Positions 27,251 to 35,999 of a stretch of 58,900 nt of DNA are shown piece after piece. Within the stretch, counting starts at the first letter, position 1, and each line of letters starts with the position of its first letter. The notes under the pieces were generated by a model. It did not search any database, was not told the origin of the DNA, and worked only from the letters and a program-made list of their open reading frames with translations. The translations under genes were made by a program, and so were the position numbers. This DNA comes from an uncultured Erysipelotrichaceae bacterium (GTDB taxonomy: Bacteria; Bacillota_I; Bacilli_A; RF39; UBA660), in the NCBI GenBank assembly GCA_902780585.1, contig CACZGA010000003.1, forward strand, positions 1 to 58,900, written 5' to 3'.

Positions 27251-27293
27251 TTGTATACAATAATTTTATATTTTAAATTTTTTTAAATTTTAC

Positions 27294-27322
27294 TTGCAAT
27301 TTATCTAGCAACATGCTAAACT
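27294..27322 (+). promoter_or_regulatory. Promoter of the HTH/helicase operon
   Basis: TTGCAA (27294-27299), 17 nt, TAAACT (27317-27322) with TGC before the -10. It is weaker than the early promoters and directly downstream of the iterons, so it could be repressed by an iteron-binding protein. Confidence 0.5.
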
Positions 27323-27359
27323 AATTTTACAAGTTAGAAATACTAGAAAGGAGTAAAAT

Positions 27360-27575
27360 ATGTACAAGTTCAAACAAGAAAAGTATGATGAACTACTAAA
27401 TGGTCGTAAGATTTTATGGTTATCAGAAGAAATTGGTTATTCGATACAAATGCTTTCTTACATCCTTAATAATAAGAAAGATTGTCGTAAAATGGTTGCC
27501 TATGCAATTGTTAAGGCGTTGCACCCTGAAAGTGAAATCGAAGATTATTTTGAATATATAGAGAAAGGAGAGTAA
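27360..27575 (+). CDS. Small HTH DNA-binding protein
   Basis: 71 residues; LSEEIGYSIQMLSYILNNKKDCRKMVAYAIVKAL reads as a Cro/C1-type helix-turn-helix. Next to the iterons and the helicase gene, it is the best candidate for a local repressor or initiator helper. Confidence 0.65.
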   Translation: MYKFKQEKYDELLNGRKILWLSEEIGYSIQMLSYILNNKKDCRKMVAYAIVKALHPESEIEDYFEYIEKGE

Positions 27576-27577
27576 AA

Positions 27578-29083
27578 ATGGCGGATAAAGGCAAACAGAA
27601 AAATGAGATAATTGGAAAATGGTATAAATTATCATTAGATGATTATTCATTGGAAGCAGAAGTTAAAGACGGAGAAAGAATAGATTTCATTAAATTAAAA
27701 GATGTTTGGGAATTAAAAATGGAAGATATGTCGGTTCAACATAAATATGATTATGATATAGTACATCCCATTCTTGAAGAAGCTGTTATGAAAAATTATC
27801 AGTTCAAATTTGTTCGTGATTTAAATCTTAATAATGCAAGAATATATTTATACGATAATGGTGTATATAAATGGATAAGTGAGAATGAATTTAAGGGAAA
27901 AATCGCAAGTCTTATTCCAAGTTTTTTTCGCAGGAGTAAGGATGTTGACGAGGTTTATAAGTTATTGTTATTAGAAAATGATTTATATATTGATAATTCA
28001 GAGTTGAATAGTAAAGAGAATTTGATTTGCTTTAAAAATGGTAATTTAAACCTTGATACAATGGAGATTGAAGATCATAACCCTGTTGATACCTTTTCGA
28101 TACAAATTCCTTTCGAATACAAGCCTTTGGATGATTGTGTTTATGGTGAAAATTTTGAACGTTATATGAATGATTTATGTGATGGTGATGATATTATGAA
28201 AGACTTGTTATTAGAATGTATGGGTCTTGCGATTTCAAACATACCAGGTTATCGTGTGAAGAAATGTCTTTTGATGGTTGGCGAAAAGGATAGTGGTAAA
28301 ACGCAGATTAAGAAGTTGCTTACGAAATTGATTGGTACGGAATATTGTTCGAGTAGTGAGTTGGCAAGTATGAGTAGTAGTCATAATAAGTTTGGTACGA
28401 GTGATTTGTATAATAAGAGACTAGCTGGTTCGAATGATATGAGTTATGCAAAGATTGATGATATGTCAATGTTTAAGCAGTTGACAGGTGGAGATACAAT
28501 TAGTATTGAATTTAAGGGTCGTACGCCGTTTTCGTATACATTTACAGGTTTTCTTTGGTTTCTTGCGAATGATTACCCAAGATTTAGTGGTAAGAAAGAG
28601 AGTGCGATATATGAACGTTTTTTGATAGCACCTTGTACACATATTGTAAAAGAAAGTGAGCAAGATCCTGAACTTTTGAATAAGATGTTGGAAGAAGGTG
28701 AATATATTGTTTCATTGTGTATTGAACATTTATTGAATTTAAAGAAAAGACATTATAAGTTTATAACAAGTGAGAGAATGGATAAGGCGTTGGAACGATA
28801 TAAAGTCATGAATAATAGTTTATTGCAGTTTGTTGAGGAATGTTGTGAGATTGATGATATGTTGGCAAAAGAAGATAGGGTTATTACACCTAAGTTCAGG
28901 AGATATTATCAGCGTTGGTGTAATGAAACGGGTGTTAAGAAGATGTCTTTGACAAATGATAATATGGAGTTTTATTTGAATATGAAATATGGTACCGAGA
29001 AAAAGCGAAGTAATGGTTATTATTATTGGACCAATATAAAAATGAGGCAAGAATTTTTAGATGATTATGGTACATTTAGTTAA
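27578..29083 (+). CDS. SF3 helicase / phage primase C-terminal domain protein
   Basis: 501 residues. A D5_N-like region is followed by the P4-type SF3 helicase: Walker A GEKDSGKTQ (about 233-241), then the acidic Walker B region, sensor FLWFLANDYPRF and a winged-helix C-terminus. It unwinds DNA at the origin. It is two bases after the HTH gene and next to the iterons. Confidence 0.85.
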   Translation: MADKGKQKNEIIGKWYKLSLDDYSLEAEVKDGERIDFIKLKDVWELKMEDMSVQHKYDYDIVHPILEEAVMKNYQFKFVRDLNLNNARIYLYDNGVYKWISENEFKGKIASLIPSFFRRSKDVDEVYKLLLLENDLYIDNSELNSKENLICFKNGNLNLDTMEIEDHNPVDTFSIQIPFEYKPLDDCVYGENFERYMNDLCDGDDIMKDLLLECMGLAISNIPGYRVKKCLLMVGEKDSGKTQIKKLLTKLIGTEYCSSSELASMSSSHNKFGTSDLYNKRLAGSNDMSYAKIDDMSMFKQLTGGDTISIEFKGRTPFSYTFTGFLWFLANDYPRFSGKKESAIYERFLIAPCTHIVKESEQDPELLNKMLEEGEYIVSLCIEHLLNLKKRHYKFITSERMDKALERYKVMNNSLLQFVEECCEIDDMLAKEDRVITPKFRRYYQRWCNETGVKKMSLTNDNMEFYLNMKYGTEKKRSNGYYYWTNIKMRQEFLDDYGTFS

Positions 29084-29097
29084 AGGAGGCGAATAGT

Positions 29098-29271
29098 ATG
29101 ATTAAAACAAAATATTTTAAAGAATCACAAATGTGGAATGAAAGAGAATTAGATGAAAAAATAAATAATTTTTTAGAAGAAAATAATATAGAGGTTGTTG
29201 ATATTAAATTATCAAGAGATTTGAATGGTCTGTGTAGTGCATTATTGATTTATAAAGAAAAAGGAGAATGA
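29098..29271 (+). CDS. Cse60-like small protein
   Basis: 57 residues: MIKTKYFKESQMWNERELDEKIN with IEVVDIKLSRDL and ALLIY resembles the Cse60 sporulation-related family (DUF2758-like), also found in phages. Good ribosome binding site AAAGGAGGCG. Confidence 0.5.
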   Translation: MIKTKYFKESQMWNERELDEKINNFLEENNIEVVDIKLSRDLNGLCSALLIYKEKGE

Positions 29272-29273
29272 TT

Positions 29274-30125
29274 ATGGATGAGGTTGATTTTTACCTAGAA
29301 GATTTAAAAAGTAAGTTTCGAAAGTTGAAAAATGTAGGTGGCTACGATAAGTATTATCTTTCATATTCTGGTGGCAAAGATAGTCATTTCCTATATTGGT
29401 TTATTAAAGAATATTCATACCCTGAATTTAAAGATATAAAAATTGTTGGTATTAATACGTATATGGAACACCACGAAATAAGAGATAGAATTATGAAAAA
29501 TTCAGATATAGTATTGTTCCCTACAATGAAACCTATGGAGATAAAAGAAAAGTATGGGATACCTTGTTTTAGTAAAGAACAAGACTTTTACATATATTAT
29601 TATCAAAATGCTTTGAGAAAAGGTAAACAACCGAGTCGAACGATACAGGAGAAGATTGACGGCACCTATAAAAAAGGTTTTAGTGGTATCTCAAAGAAAG
29701 CAAGAGAATATGTGAAGAGTGGTAATGCACATAAGATAACACATTTATGTTGTCATTACTTAAAGAAAGAACCAGCAAGAAAATTCGAAAAAGAAAGTGG
29801 TTTAAAACCTATTCTTGGTATTCGTGGTGGGGAAAGCAATCTTCGTAAAAGACAATATCGCACATGTTTTACTAAAGATAAGAAATTCACGCCGATACAC
29901 GATCTTAGTGATGATTTATTAGATAAGATTATAAAAAAGTATAATATAGAAGTGCCAAAAGTATATGAACACATTGAACGTACAGGTTGTATGGGTTGTC
30001 CTTATGGAAGTTATAAACATGATACAGAAAAAGAGTTAGAGCTTATAAATGACAATCAAAGAAAATTCGTATCTGAATATTTCAAAGAAAGCTACGAAGT
30101 ATTAGGAATAGAGGTGAAAGAATGA
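29274..30125 (+). CDS. PAPS reductase-like / ATP pyrophosphatase family protein
   Basis: 283 residues. The N-type PP-loop SGGKDS lies near residue 31, a Cys pair (HLCCHYLKK) and a GCMGCPYG cluster follow. Family members reduce activated sulfate or bind ATP (DndC-like). I start at the second ATG, 8 nt after AAAGGAG. The phage role is unclear; sulfur metabolism or DNA modification are possible. Confidence 0.75.
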   Translation: MDEVDFYLEDLKSKFRKLKNVGGYDKYYLSYSGGKDSHFLYWFIKEYSYPEFKDIKIVGINTYMEHHEIRDRIMKNSDIVLFPTMKPMEIKEKYGIPCFSKEQDFYIYYYQNALRKGKQPSRTIQEKIDGTYKKGFSGISKKAREYVKSGNAHKITHLCCHYLKKEPARKFEKESGLKPILGIRGGESNLRKRQYRTCFTKDKKFTPIHDLSDDLLDKIIKKYNIEVPKVYEHIERTGCMGCPYGSYKHDTEKELELINDNQRKFVSEYFKESYEVLGIEVKE

Positions 30126-30244
30126 TATTAACAAAATTAAGTTATGAAACTTTAACACTTGAAGATATAGAAATGTATCAATATTACAATTTTATCTGTG
30201 ATGGTGATAAAAAAGAAATAATTTGTGTATTGAAGGAGATATAA
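30122..30244 (+). CDS. Hypothetical 40-residue protein
   Basis: ATGA overlap with the previous gene and GAGGTGA ribosome binding site. The protein (MILTKLSYETLTLEDIEMY...) has no known motif. Confidence 0.5.
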   Translation: MILTKLSYETLTLEDIEMYQYYNFICDGDKKEIICVLKEI

Positions 30245-30299
30245 TGAAAGATATCATGTAAGTGTGAAAGTAGATTTATAATAAATTTTATAAAAACGG

Positions 30300-30329
30300 T
30301 TGACATATTATAATATATTATGTTATATT
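30300..30329 (+). promoter_or_regulatory. Early-type promoter 2
   Basis: TTGACA (30300-30305), 18 nt with TAATATATTATGT, TATATT (30324-30329). It starts the small-gene operon. Confidence 0.8.
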
Positions 30330-30354
30330 ATTTACATAAGGAGAGTGAGATAAT

Positions 30355-30603
30355 ATGAAAGTAATAAAATGTGATATTTGTGGTGGAGAAGTGGATTTTG
30401 ACGACGTTAGTATATTAAGCGATTTCACAAATCCATGTGAAAATATTGATTTATGTAAAAAGTGTTTAAGTGGTTACAGGGACTTGGAATCATCTTTTGA
30501 ACAAGACAGAAAAAAAATTCATAATGAATATGCAGAAAGAATGGAAACATTAATCAATAAATATAGAAAAGATATACTTAAGTATAAAGAAAGGATTGAT
30601 TAG
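30355..30603 (+). CDS. Small zinc-ribbon and coiled-coil protein
   Basis: 82 residues with CDICGG and CKKC forming a likely zinc site, then a charged helix. First gene after the promoter. Confidence 0.6.
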   Translation: MKVIKCDICGGEVDFDDVSILSDFTNPCENIDLCKKCLSGYRDLESSFEQDRKKIHNEYAERMETLINKYRKDILKYKERID

Positions 30604-30605
30604 AA

Positions 30606-30755
30606 ATGGTGTTTTTAAAGTGGTTTTCGATTATATGGCTTATGCTTTCTGTATCATGTACGTTGTACTATCAAGCTGGTAAAAAAAGTAAATTTGGATT
30701 CATACTTACATTGTTAGTGTATACACCAATTATAGTATATTTATTTTTAAGTTAG
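30606..30755 (+). CDS. Small membrane protein
   Basis: 49 residues with two predicted membrane helices (FLKWFSIIWLMLSVSCTLYY and FILTLLVYTPIIVYLFL). Possible host-envelope effector; no named family. Confidence 0.5.
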   Translation: MVFLKWFSIIWLMLSVSCTLYYQAGKKSKFGFILTLLVYTPIIVYLFLS

Positions 30756-30773
30756 ATTATAAGGAGAAAGGTA

Positions 30774-31004
30774 ATGGGTTATAACTACAGAATTTACGGA
30801 TGGGGATTAAAAGGAGGAATAGACCATATAGGCAACGCCAACACTTTAGAAAGTGCCTATGCTATGGGGAATAAGTTAAGTGCCAAAGAATACTATAATT
30901 ATTTACTAATACAGCACGACATAGAACGAGATAGTGACTTTCCTATAGACATGGTAATACTCGAAAGACCAAAAGTTAAGGAGAAAGAGAGAGATAAGCG
31001 ATGA
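30774..31004 (+). CDS. Hypothetical small phage protein
   Basis: 76 residues (MGYNYRIYGWGLKGG...), no known function, overlaps the next gene. Confidence 0.55.
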   Translation: MGYNYRIYGWGLKGGIDHIGNANTLESAYAMGNKLSAKEYYNYLLIQHDIERDSDFPIDMVILERPKVKEKERDKR

Positions 31005-31225
31005 GTAAAACTTATGATGAATGGTTAAAATATTATGAAAACATAACAAAAGAGCAAGTTATATTTGATATGATGTTAGATATGCAAGAAATAGAAAAAC
31101 TAAATAATATCATAAATGAATTAGAAAAATATTTTTTTGGGCAATTACAACTTTATGGTGGTGGAGGTATTGCACAAGAATATTATGATAAATTACAAGA
31201 ACTAAAAGGAGAGGATAAAGAGTAA
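31001..31225 (+). CDS. Hypothetical coiled-coil protein
   Basis: 74 residues with an EIEKLNNIINELEKYF helix that resembles the one in the next gene (KEIERLNDIIKRLEED), suggesting a local duplication. Confidence 0.55.
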   Translation: MSKTYDEWLKYYENITKEQVIFDMMLDMQEIEKLNNIINELEKYFFGQLQLYGGGGIAQEYYDKLQELKGEDKE

Positions 31226-31398
31226 TGGAAGTATATGACGAATTAGAAAGGGCATTAAAAGAAATAGAAAGACTAAATGATATCATAAAAAGACTTGAAG
31301 AAGATTTAAAAGAAATGTATCTAACTTTTGGAGAGTTTAGTGAAGAATATACTGAAAATAAAATTAAGGAACTAAAAGGAAGCAGTAATAATGAATAA
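31225..31398 (+). CDS. Hypothetical coiled-coil protein, paralogue of previous
   Basis: 57 residues; shares the ERLNDII coiled coil and the KELKG C-terminus with 31001-31225. Confidence 0.5.
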   Translation: MEVYDELERALKEIERLNDIIKRLEEDLKEMYLTFGEFSEEYTENKIKELKGSSNNE

Positions 31399-31489
31399 TT
31401 ATAAAAACGATGAATGGATATTAAAAATATTATGGTTTGCATTGTTTGGTAAAAACGAAACAAATAAAGGAAGTGAAAGTAATGAGTGA
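31391..31489 (+). CDS. Hypothetical 32-residue protein
   Basis: Overlaps both neighbours by 8 nt; a short hydrophobic helix (WILKILWFALFG) suggests membrane contact. It may also serve for translational coupling. Confidence 0.35.
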   Translation: MNNYKNDEWILKILWFALFGKNETNKGSESNE

Positions 31490-31730
31490 AAAATTAGAAT
31501 ATGCAGATTTTTTAGAGAGTGGGGCATATGTTAAAAAATTAGAAGAAACATATAATAGATATTTAGATGTAAGAGATAAAAAATTAGTTGAATTTATGAA
31601 AGAAAACAAAAGACTACACTCTATCATAAAAGAAGTTAGAGAATATATAAAAAGTAACGAAAAAGAGTATGGCTCATTAGAAGATAATGAAAAGATAATT
31701 TTAGGAATATTAGATAAGGAAGTGAATTGA
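31482..31730 (+). CDS. Hypothetical coiled-coil protein
   Basis: 82 residues from MSEKLEYADFLESGAYV, starting after GGAAGTGA. Mostly helical and charged. Confidence 0.5.
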   Translation: MSEKLEYADFLESGAYVKKLEETYNRYLDVRDKKLVEFMKENKRLHSIIKEVREYIKSNEKEYGSLEDNEKIILGILDKEVN

Positions 31731-31732
31731 TT

Positions 31733-31987
31733 ATGAAATGTAAAGATTTAGTTTTAGCAAAATGTATAGAAAACATTGACTCTTGGGGAGATAAAAATAC
31801 AGGATTAGAAATTGGTAAATATTATGTTGTGGAAGAAATACATATTGGGCAAAGTAATTCAAGTATAAAAATAAATGGTAAAAGTTATAATTCAATATTG
31901 TTTGAATATTATGACAATTATTTAGAAAAAATTGATATATACCATTCTAAATATTCTCCATATTTTAATTTAGAAAGTCAGGTGTAA
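31733..31987 (+). CDS. Hypothetical small beta-rich protein
   Basis: 84 residues (MKCKDLVLAKCIEN...YYVVEEIHIG), no known function. I chose the ATG over the upstream TTG. Confidence 0.5.
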   Translation: MKCKDLVLAKCIENIDSWGDKNTGLEIGKYYVVEEIHIGQSNSSIKINGKSYNSILFEYYDNYLEKIDIYHSKYSPYFNLESQV

Positions 31988-31994
31988 ATAGATT

Positions 31995-32234
31995 ATGAAA
32001 GATAAATATATAATTTTATTAAAATTTTATAATCGTTATTGGAGACCATATTTTAAAGATACAGGGTGGACTGATACGAACCCTAGTAAATTCCATTGTT
32101 TTGATTATGAATATGCGAAACAACTATACGATAAAGTATGTAAAAATTTTAGTACAAGTCAATGGATGCTAGTAAAGTTGGAAGAATTACATAATGCTCC
32201 ATTAGATGAGTTTAAATATATTAAAGGAGAATAA
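31995..32234 (+). CDS. Hypothetical protein
   Basis: 79 residues, Trp/Tyr-rich, ending EELHNAPLDEFKYIKGE. Unknown. Confidence 0.5.
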   Translation: MKDKYIILLKFYNRYWRPYFKDTGWTDTNPSKFHCFDYEYAKQLYDKVCKNFSTSQWMLVKLEELHNAPLDEFKYIKGE

Positions 32235-32237
32235 ACA

Positions 32238-32477
32238 ATGAAAAGTGCAAAAGAGATGTTTAGTGAACTTGGGTATTCTTGTAAAGAAGATGATGATTAT
32301 ATAGAGTATATTCAAAAAATAGAGGATTGTACTTATGAAATAGCCTTTGATCATGATACAGAATATATAGAGTTTTATTCTTATAGAGGTAATTTTGAAA
32401 AGAAATTTGATACTTATTTAAGCGTAGAAGAACTACAAGCCATAAATAAACAAGTAGAAGAATTGGGGTGGAAGTAA
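32238..32477 (+). CDS. Hypothetical protein
   Basis: 79 residues; MKSAKEMFSELGYSCKEDDDYIEY followed by beta strands, a type often seen in small phage genes. Unknown function. Confidence 0.5.
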   Translation: MKSAKEMFSELGYSCKEDDDYIEYIQKIEDCTYEIAFDHDTEYIEFYSYRGNFEKKFDTYLSVEELQAINKQVEELGWK

Positions 32478-32683
32478 TGCTTAAAATAAAAGATAATGTA
32501 GATTTGAAAGAGTTGGAGAAGTTTGGGTTTAGATATATTTGGGGTACAACTTGGGTTAATGATAAATTTAGAATTAATAATAATACAAGAAAAATAAGAA
32601 TTATTACGAATGGTAGTCCATACAATATTGATGCAATATACGACCTAATAAAAACCGACATGGTAGAGAAAGTAGAGGAGTGA
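32477..32683 (+). CDS. Hypothetical protein
   Basis: 68 residues from MLKIKDNVDLKELEKFGF, overlapping the previous stop by one base. Unknown. Confidence 0.5.
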   Translation: MLKIKDNVDLKELEKFGFRYIWGTTWVNDKFRINNNTRKIRIITNGSPYNIDAIYDLIKTDMVEKVEE

Positions 32684-32689
32684 TGAGTA

Positions 32690-33022
32690 ATGGAATTATG
32701 GATAAGAAGTCAAAACAAATTAAGTTTAACAAAAGTAAATAGTGTCGTTATTGATTATAATAACCAAAAAAAGTTAGTTGCTAATTATATGGAGTTTAAC
32801 GGTAGTGAAGATTATACACCACTTGGAGAATATGATACCGAAGAAAGAGCATTAGAAGTATTAGATGAGATACAAAATATATTAAAACCACAACTATTAG
32901 TAAGAAGAAATGATGATAATGACAAAGAGTTATTAGGTACATTGCAAAAAGGTGTTACGCAAAAATTAGATATGGAAGTTAAAGAATTATCAACTTATGT
33001 ATATGAAATGCCAAAGGAGTGA
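32690..33022 (+). CDS. Hypothetical protein, MELW family
   Basis: 110 residues starting MELWIRSQNK, with a YDTEERALEVLDEIQ helix. Its first residues resemble those of 39098-39298 (MELWARKRP), perhaps a related small protein. Confidence 0.5.
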   Translation: MELWIRSQNKLSLTKVNSVVIDYNNQKKLVANYMEFNGSEDYTPLGEYDTEERALEVLDEIQNILKPQLLVRRNDDNDKELLGTLQKGVTQKLDMEVKELSTYVYEMPKE

Positions 33023-33026
33023 TTAT

Positions 33027-33389
33027 ATGAAAGTAGGAGATTATGTAAGAACTAAATATGAAGGTGGTTCAATAGAAAAAATAATAAAAATATATCATAA
33101 AGAAGAAAACATTGATTTAATTGAAAGATATGCAACTGATATATCTATAAAATATAATTTGACTATTAATGAAGAAGAAATTATTAAATCAAGCCCAAAC
33201 ATAATAGACTTAATAGAAGTAGGAGATTATGTTAATGGTAAAAAAGTAATTGACAAATGGGAAGAACCTGATTGGTATGGTTATTTTATCAAATTAGAGG
33301 GAGAAGAAACAGTGCCAACTATTAGAAAAATTAAATCAATAGTAACAAAAGAACAATTTTCACAAATGGAATATAGGATAGGAGAGTGA
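33027..33389 (+). CDS. Hypothetical protein with repeated GDYV segment
   Basis: 120 residues. MKVGDYVRTKYEGGSIEKI and a second VGDYVNGKKV suggest two small beta-barrel (KOW/SH3-like) units. Found in many gut phages; function unknown. Confidence 0.5.
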   Translation: MKVGDYVRTKYEGGSIEKIIKIYHKEENIDLIERYATDISIKYNLTINEEEIIKSSPNIIDLIEVGDYVNGKKVIDKWEEPDWYGYFIKLEGEETVPTIRKIKSIVTKEQFSQMEYRIGE

Positions 33390-33391
33390 TT

Positions 33392-33658
33392 ATGATGTTT
33401 TGGTTTTTTACAGTTGTAATAGCAATATTAATAGTATGGACTATATATTCACTTTGGGCAGTTTGGGATGATGACAGCCTAATAATATATTGTGAAGATA
33501 ATATTATTTTAAGGTTAAGCAAAATATATTGGTGGATAATATTAATTTCTTTTTTTGGGTCTATATTATTTGGTATCTCATTTCTTATTAGTAGTGGAAT
33601 ATGGTGTGGTGCTACAAACAATGATGATAATGTATGCACAATTTGGAGTAATGAATAA
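33392..33658 (+). CDS. Two-pass membrane protein
   Basis: 88 residues with two hydrophobic helices (WFFTVVIAILIVWTIYSLW and WIILISFFGSILFGISFLI). Unknown role at the host membrane. Confidence 0.55.
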   Translation: MMFWFFTVVIAILIVWTIYSLWAVWDDDSLIIYCEDNIILRLSKIYWWIILISFFGSILFGISFLISSGIWCGATNNDDNVCTIWSNE

Positions 33659-33807
33659 TGTACGAACTATTAATAAGACTATACTATGAACTAGAATACA
33701 AAAAGTTCACGTTAGAAGATTTAAAAGAAATGAAAAAGATACTAAACCAATTCAATGGAGAAGTAGAAGAAGTAAAACTAAAAAGGGTAGAGGAGAAGAC
33801 AAAATGA
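33658..33807 (+). CDS. Hypothetical 49-residue protein
   Basis: MYELLIRLYYELEYKKFTLEDLKEM..., helical; ATG overlaps the previous stop, and its stop overlaps the next ATG. Confidence 0.45.
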   Translation: MYELLIRLYYELEYKKFTLEDLKEMKKILNQFNGEVEEVKLKRVEEKTK

Positions 33808-34124
33808 AAGAAGATTGTTTAAAAATCATAGAGCATTATGGAGTAAACCACCAACAAAGAAAGTTAGCAGAAGAAGTGTTTGAATTACAAGAAGCTATTA
33901 CAAAGTATGAATTTGCAAACGACGACAACAAAGCATTAAAGGAACTTGGAGAAGGCAACAAATGGGATACATACTTTTTTAAAAACAACATAGTAGAAGA
34001 ACTTGCAGATGTTATGGTGCTTTTAAGACAATTTCAAGCACACTACAACATAGATGCCGACCAACTAGGAACGATAATGTATAACAAGATACAAAGAACA
34101 CTAAAAAGAATGGAGAAAGAGTAA
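33804..34124 (+). CDS. MazG-like nucleotide pyrophosphohydrolase
   Basis: 106 residues with KLAEEVFELQEAI (ExxE) and VEELADVMVLLRQF (ExxD), the metal-binding pairs of the all-alpha NTP pyrophosphatases. It may clean nucleotide pools or act on signalling nucleotides. Confidence 0.7.
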   Translation: MKEDCLKIIEHYGVNHQQRKLAEEVFELQEAITKYEFANDDNKALKELGEGNKWDTYFFKNNIVEELADVMVLLRQFQAHYNIDADQLGTIMYNKIQRTLKRMEKE

Positions 34125-34369
34125 TGAGCGAAAAAGAGAAAGCGATAAAATGGCTTAAAGAAAAAACGTTGGACTTAAGGATCGATAGCGAAAGTTTGAA
34201 TTATTTGATAACACTTAAATATCTGATAGAAAATCAAAAAGATAAAATCGAATTATTAGATGATAAAATTAAAAGAATAGAATCTTATTTAGAAAAACAA
34301 CCAAACGTACCAATAGACATTTTAGTGAACATTAAAAATATTATTTATGAGGAGATTGATACTGAATGA
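34124..34369 (+). CDS. Hypothetical helical protein
   Basis: 81 residues, mostly coiled coil (IENQKDKIELLDDKIKRIE), overlapping both neighbours. Confidence 0.5.
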   Translation: MSEKEKAIKWLKEKTLDLRIDSESLNYLITLKYLIENQKDKIELLDDKIKRIESYLEKQPNVPIDILVNIKNIIYEEIDTE

Positions 34370-35181
34370 AGTTATACAATGACGATTGTTTGATAGCTCT
34401 GAAAGAAATCCCAGATGAATCAATAGATTGTGTTGTAACGGATTGTCCTTATCATATTATAAGTGGAGGATGTACCACAGGCGCTTACGGTAATCCAAGT
34501 GGAATTTTGAATCACGATTATAAAAAGCGAGAATATGAAAAAAGAGAAGATGGTATTGAGTATCTTAAAGGTACTAAACATCAAACATTACATGGTGTTT
34601 TACACGATTCAATAACATATACTAGACAAGGTAAGTTATTTAAATATAATGATATAAAGTTTGAAGATTGGTTACCAGAAATATATAGAGTCTTAAAACA
34701 AAATACGCATTGTTACATTATGATAAATCCAAGGAATTTAGCAGAGCTTCAAACAAAAGCTGAGAAAGTTGGTTTTAAGTTCCAACAAATATTAATATGG
34801 GTGAAAAACAATTCAACACCTAATAGATATTATTTAAATTCCTATGAAATGATATTGATGCTTAGAAAAGGAAAAGCTAAAAACATAAATCACATGGGTA
34901 CTAAAAACATACTACAAATAAATAATATTATTGGTAATAAGAAACATCCAACAGAAAAGCCGGTAGAATTGATGGAAATATTAATTGACAATTCGACGGG
35001 GGGGGGGCAAGTAGTTCTTGATCCATTTATGGGCGCGGGTTCAACAGGTATAGCTTGTAAAAATTTAGGTAGAGATTTCGTTGGTATGGAGATTGATGAA
35101 AAATATTTCAAGATAGCAGAAGAAAGAATATATAATAAAGATAGTAAGCAGGAAAAGTTAGACTTTTCAGATTTAGATTAA
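34366..35181 (+). CDS. DNA methyltransferase (N6-adenine or N4-cytosine), beta class
   Basis: 271 residues. Catalytic motif IV appears as DCPYH (DPPY-type) near residue 25; the SAM-binding motif comes last (FMGAGSTGIAC, about 222-232), the beta-class order. The sequence before the SAM motif contains a G10 tract (34998-35007) encoding Thr-Gly-Gly-Gly. Specificity unknown. Followed by SAM synthetase and a C5 methyltransferase. Confidence 0.82.
   Translation: MKLYNDDCLIALKEIPDESIDCVVTDCPYHIISGGCTTGAYGNPSGILNHDYKKREYEKREDGIEYLKGTKHQTLHGVLHDSITYTRQGKLFKYNDIKFEDWLPEIYRVLKQNTHCYIMINPRNLAELQTKAEKVGFKFQQILIWVKNNSTPNRYYLNSYEMILMLRKGKAKNINHMGTKNILQINNIIGNKKHPTEKPVELMEILIDNSTGGGQVVLDPFMGAGSTGIACKNLGRDFVGMEIDEKYFKIAEERIYNKDSKQEKLDFSDLD
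34998..35007 (+). repeat. G10 homopolymer inside the methyltransferase gene
   Basis: Ten consecutive G in an AT-rich gene, encoding the end of a Thr codon and three Gly codons where other Gly codons would be expected. Length changes would shift frame just before the SAM-binding motif. Confidence 0.85.
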
Positions 35182-35201
35182 AAGATAGGAGTGAATAGAA
35201 A

Positions 35202-35999
35202 ATGATAGAAAAAGTAAATCCAAGCCATCCAGATAAAGTGGCAGATAGAATTGCAGGTGCAATAGTTGATTTAGCTTATACAAAAGAAGAAAATCCAAAG
35301 GTAGCAGTGGAAGTATTGATAGGACATGGAGATTGTAATGTTATTATAGAAAGTTCAGTTAATTTTGATTATAGTGAAATACAACCAATAGTATATAGAA
35401 TAGCGGGAGCAGGAATAGATACAAAATTAAATTGTTTACCACAAGATGAACACCTAGCAGAAAATCAAAGCAAAGAAATAAGATGTGGAGATAATGGAAT
35501 ATTTAAAGGAGTGCCATTAACAGATAATGAAAAGGAAATAAGTGAATTAGCTAGAGATATTTATGATAAATATAATAGTGATGGCAAGTATATATTGACT
35601 GATAATAAAGTAATAATATGTCAAAGTAATGCTGATAATCTTACATTAAAAGCATTTGGTATAGCATTTAGACCAGAAGTAATAGTAAATCCATTAGGAG
35701 AATGGACAGGTGGAATTGATGTTGATACAGGAGCAACAAATAGAAAGTTAGGCTCTGATATGGCTCAATCCGTAACAGGTGGAGGATTACATGGTAAAGA
35801 TTTGTCAAAGGCTGATGTATCAGTAAACATTTATGCTTTCCTAAAGGCACAGAAAACAGGCGAAGTAGTAGAATTATGCTGTGCAATAGGAGATGACACA
35901 ATAGACGGAAAACCATATAGCGAAATAGTAGAAATAGCAAGAAAATACATACAAGACGTAGGTGGGTTCGAAAAGTTTGCAGAATGGGGATTATTCTAA
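35202..35999 (+). CDS. metK: S-adenosylmethionine synthetase, short phage form
   Basis: 265 residues against about 380-400 in bacterial MetK. Recognisable blocks: PSHPDKVADRIAGAI (ATP site), GHGDCN, CGDNGIFKG, VNPLGEWTGGIDVDTGATNRKLG and TGGGLHGKDLSKADVS. The enzyme makes SAM from methionine and ATP. It lacks parts of the central domain but keeps the active-site loops. Its position between two methyltransferases suggests local SAM supply. Confidence 0.8.
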   Translation: MIEKVNPSHPDKVADRIAGAIVDLAYTKEENPKVAVEVLIGHGDCNVIIESSVNFDYSEIQPIVYRIAGAGIDTKLNCLPQDEHLAENQSKEIRCGDNGIFKGVPLTDNEKEISELARDIYDKYNSDGKYILTDNKVIICQSNADNLTLKAFGIAFRPEVIVNPLGEWTGGIDVDTGATNRKLGSDMAQSVTGGGLHGKDLSKADVSVNIYAFLKAQKTGEVVELCCAIGDDTIDGKPYSEIVEIARKYIQDVGGFEKFAEWGLF

